Assembly: GCA_937864925.1 (NCBI GenBank)
Contig: CALMFH010000154.1
Location: forward strand, 1-64,000
Direction: 5' to 3'
Source of the DNA: an uncultured Alphaproteobacteria bacterium
GTDB taxonomy: Bacteria > Pseudomonadota > Alphaproteobacteria > Rhizobiales > Ancalomicrobiaceae
Length of the DNA stretch: 64,000 nucleotides
Numbering within the stretch: position 1 is the stretch's first letter; each line of letters starts with the position of its first letter. The notes under the pieces were generated by a model, which worked only from the letters and a program-made list of their open reading frames with translations, had not been told where the DNA came from and did no database searches. The position numbers were made by a program, and so were the translations under genes. Below, one piece after another: positions 62,139-64,000 of the stretch.

Positions 62139-63986
62139 ATGAAGACCCTCCGCCTCACCACCGCTCAGGCGCTCGTGCGCTTCCTCACCGCGCAGAAGAC
62201 CGAGATCGACGGCGAGATGGTGCCGATCTTCGCCGGCTGCTGGGCGATCTTCGGCCACGGCAACGTCGCCGGCCTCGGCGAGGCGCTGTGGCACGCCCGC
62301 GACGCGCTCCCCACCTGGCGCGCCCACAACGAGCAGGCGATGGCCCTCGCCGCGGTCGCCTATGCCAAGCAGATGCGGCGGCGGCGGATGATGATCGCCA
62401 CCAGCTCGATCGGCCCCGGCGCCACCAACATGATCACCGCCGCGGCGGTCGCCCATGTCGATCGCCTGCCGGTGCTGCTGCTGCCCGGCGACGTCTTCGC
62501 CTCGCGCCGACCCGATCCGGTGCTGCAGCAGATCGAGGACTTCGGCGACGGCACGGTGTCGGCAAACGACTGCTTCCGCCCGGTGTCGCGGTATTTCGAT
62601 CGGATCACCCGGCCGGAGCAGATCGTGCCGGCGCTGACCCGCGCCATGCAGGTGCTGACCGATCCGACCGACTGCGGGCCGGTGACGCTCGCCATGTGCC
62701 AGGACGTGCAGACCGAGGCCTGGGACTTCCCCGAGACTTTCTTCGCCGAGAGGATCTGGACGCCGCGCCGCATCCGCCCCGACGAGACCGAACTCGCCGC
62801 CGCCGCCACCGCGTTGCGCGGCGCCCGCCGGCCGATGATCGTCGCCGGCGGCGGGGTGCTCTATTCGCAGGCCGAGGCCGACCTCCTCGCCTTCGCCGAG
62901 CGCTTCGGCATTCCTGTCGGCGAGACTCAGGCGGGCAAGGGCGTGATGCCGGTCGACCATCGCCTCGGTCTCGGCGCCATCGGCGTCACCGGCACGGCCG
63001 CGGCCAACCAGCTCGCCCGCGAGGCCGATCTGATCCTGGCGGTCGGCACCCGGCTGCAGGACTTCACCACCGGCTCGTGGTCGCTCTTCGCCGATCCCGG
63101 CCGCCGCATCGTCGGGCTCAACACCCAACTCTTCGACGCCGGCAAGCATCGCGCCGAACCGCTGATCGCCGATGCCCGTGCCGGCCTCGCCGAACTCGGT
63201 GCCGCGCTCGGGGCGTGGCGGGCGCCGGAGGTGTGGGGGGCGAAGGCCGCCCGCGCCGTCACCGCCTGGACCGAGACCGCCGAGCACCATACCGCCGCCG
63301 CCAACGACGGTCTGCCGAGCGACGCGCAGGTGATCGGCGCGGTGCAGCGCAAGGCGCGCGCCACCGATGTGCTTGTGTGTGCCGCCGGTGGTCTGCCGGG
63401 TGAGCTGCACAAGCTGTGGCGGCCCGGCGCGGCGGGCGGCTACCACCTCGAATACGGCTATTCGTGCATGGGCTACGAGATCGCCGGCGGTCTCGGGGTG
63501 AAGCTCGCCGAGCCGAACCGCGACGTCACCGTGATGGTCGGCGACGGCTCCTATCTGATGATGAACTCGGAGATCGCCACCTCGGTGATGCTCGGGCTCA
63601 AGCTCACCGTCGTGGTGCTCGACAACCGCGGCTTCGGCTGCATCAACCGGCTGCAGATGGCCTGCGGCGGGGCGAACTTCAACAATCTGCTGGAGGACGC
63701 CCGCCACGAGGTGCTGCCGGAGATCGACTTCGCCGCCCATGCCGCCGCGCTCGGGGCGATCTCGGGCAAGGTCTCGACCATCGCCGAACTGGAGGCGGCG
63801 CTCGACGAGGCCCGTCTCGCCCCCCGCACCGCGGTGATCGTCGTCGAGACCGATCCGCTGATCACCACCGAGGCCGGCGGCAACTGGTGGGAAGTGGCGG
63901 TCCCGGAAGTATCGGAGCGGACGGAAGTCCGCGCCGCGCGGGCGGCCTACGAGGCGGCGCTCGCCAACCAGAGAGTCGGAGACTGA
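62139..63986 (+). CDS. iolD: 3D-(3,5/4)-trihydroxycyclohexane-1,2-dione hydrolase
   Basis: The 615-residue ThDP enzyme opens the ring of the diketo-inositol derivative in the iol pathway. Domains follow the acetolactate-synthase plan: PYR domain with ALPTWRAHNEQAMALAAVAYAKQ containing the active-site glutamate, a central domain, and a PP domain with GDGSYLMMNSEIATSVMLGLKLTVVVLDNRGFGCIN as ThDP motif. The sequence LEYGYSCMGYEIAGGLGVKLA and ANNGG-like NWWEVAVPEV near the C-terminus are typical IolD. It lies 51 bases after iolC and 2 bases ahead of the next start. Confidence 0.95.
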   Translation: MKTLRLTTAQALVRFLTAQKTEIDGEMVPIFAGCWAIFGHGNVAGLGEALWHARDALPTWRAHNEQAMALAAVAYAKQMRRRRMMIATSSIGPGATNMITAAAVAHVDRLPVLLLPGDVFASRRPDPVLQQIEDFGDGTVSANDCFRPVSRYFDRITRPEQIVPALTRAMQVLTDPTDCGPVTLAMCQDVQTEAWDFPETFFAERIWTPRRIRPDETELAAAATALRGARRPMIVAGGGVLYSQAEADLLAFAERFGIPVGETQAGKGVMPVDHRLGLGAIGVTGTAAANQLAREADLILAVGTRLQDFTTGSWSLFADPGRRIVGLNTQLFDAGKHRAEPLIADARAGLAELGAALGAWRAPEVWGAKAARAVTAWTETAEHHTAAANDGLPSDAQVIGAVQRKARATDVLVCAAGGLPGELHKLWRPGAAGGYHLEYGYSCMGYEIAGGLGVKLAEPNRDVTVMVGDGSYLMMNSEIATSVMLGLKLTVVVLDNRGFGCINRLQMACGGANFNNLLEDARHEVLPEIDFAAHAAALGAISGKVSTIAELEAALDEARLAPRTAVIVVETDPLITTEAGGNWWEVAVPEVSERTEVRAARAAYEAALANQRVGD

Positions 63987-63988
63987 TC

Positions 63989-64000
63989 ATGCTACGCATC
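63989..64000 (+). CDS. Start of the next iol-operon gene (cut by the window end)
   Basis: An ATG at 63989, two bases after the iolD stop, opens a frame reading M-L-R-I before the window ends. The position fits iolE or iolB, which follow iolD in many alphaproteobacteria, but four codons do not allow an assignment. Confidence 0.5.

Noticed and set aside
60018-63740. A 1240-codon open frame on the minus strand
   Set aside because: It is antisense to iolC and iolD, which have clear family motifs. Long antisense frames are common in DNA of this GC content; the translation is low-complexity and rich in H, R, G and D.

Overview
The window is one contiguous stretch of a high-GC (visually about 70 % G+C) alphaproteobacterial chromosome, most likely Hyphomicrobiales. 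The lineage call is an inference from gene order (glmS, DUF502, recG), the fused iolC, the DctPQM-type TRAP system, the UgpBAEC cassette and an acetyl-CoA-type MetA. No rRNA, tRNA, CRISPR array, insertion sequence, integrase or phage gene was seen.

Layout. (1) 1-6.4 kb: housekeeping genes (3' end of glmS, a DUF502 membrane protein, recG), interrupted by a tandem pair of GNAT/Acetyltransf_6 N-acyltransferase paralogues. (2) 6.4-15.1 kb: catabolic and transport genes, namely a ThDP enzyme, a BASS-type transporter, a complete TRAP transporter, a D-amino-acid-dehydrogenase-like flavoenzyme coupled to an Asp/Glu-type racemase, and an unknown membrane protein. (3) 15.5-20.8 kb: a tightly coupled operon of acetyl-CoA synthetase, fused 2-oxoacid dehydrogenase E1alpha-beta, E2 and an acyl carrier protein. 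(4) 20.9-42.1 kb: a large lipid locus. It holds an ATP-grasp enzyme, a PimA-like glycosyltransferase, two ketosynthase/ACP modules (one with a MaoC dehydratase), a serine-palmitoyltransferase-like PLP enzyme, an FGGY kinase coupled to a CDP-alcohol phosphatidyltransferase, a Frag1/DRAM/Sfk1-like membrane protein, an LptF/LptG-like permease pair, a PgpA-like phosphatase, a CdsA-like cytidylyltransferase, a 3-ketodihydrosphingosine-reductase-like SDR, inositol-3-phosphate synthase, a Tat-exported DUF4833-like protein, a PvdE/SyrD-type ABC exporter and a PlsC-like acyltransferase. (5) 42.2-46.6 kb: UgpBAEC glycerol-3-phosphate-type ABC importer. (6) 47-57.9 kb: metAA, an AEC carrier, an AGE-family sugar isomerase, and an AfuABC/FbpABC-type importer flanked by a hybrid histidine kinase and an OmpR-type response regulator. 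(7) 58-64 kb: inositol catabolism (iolR, iolG, iolC fusion, iolD, start of the next iol gene).

How it fits together. Region 4 is the most interesting part. Its enzymes can be ordered into a plausible pathway: a sphingoid base is made from acyl-ACP and an amino acid, reduced by a eukaryote-like ketosphinganine reductase and N-acylated (possibly by a GNAT protein of region 1). Separately, glucose-6-phosphate becomes inositol-3-phosphate, which is joined to a CDP-activated lipid, dephosphorylated and glycosylated by a PimA-like enzyme. A dedicated LptF/G-like pair and an ABC exporter would move the product outward. I therefore predict a glycosylated inositol lipid, either inositol sphingolipid or PIM-like. 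Family assignments rest on motifs read by eye; the product is an inference. The same window carries inositol breakdown, with candidate IolR operators that match the known rhizobial motif.
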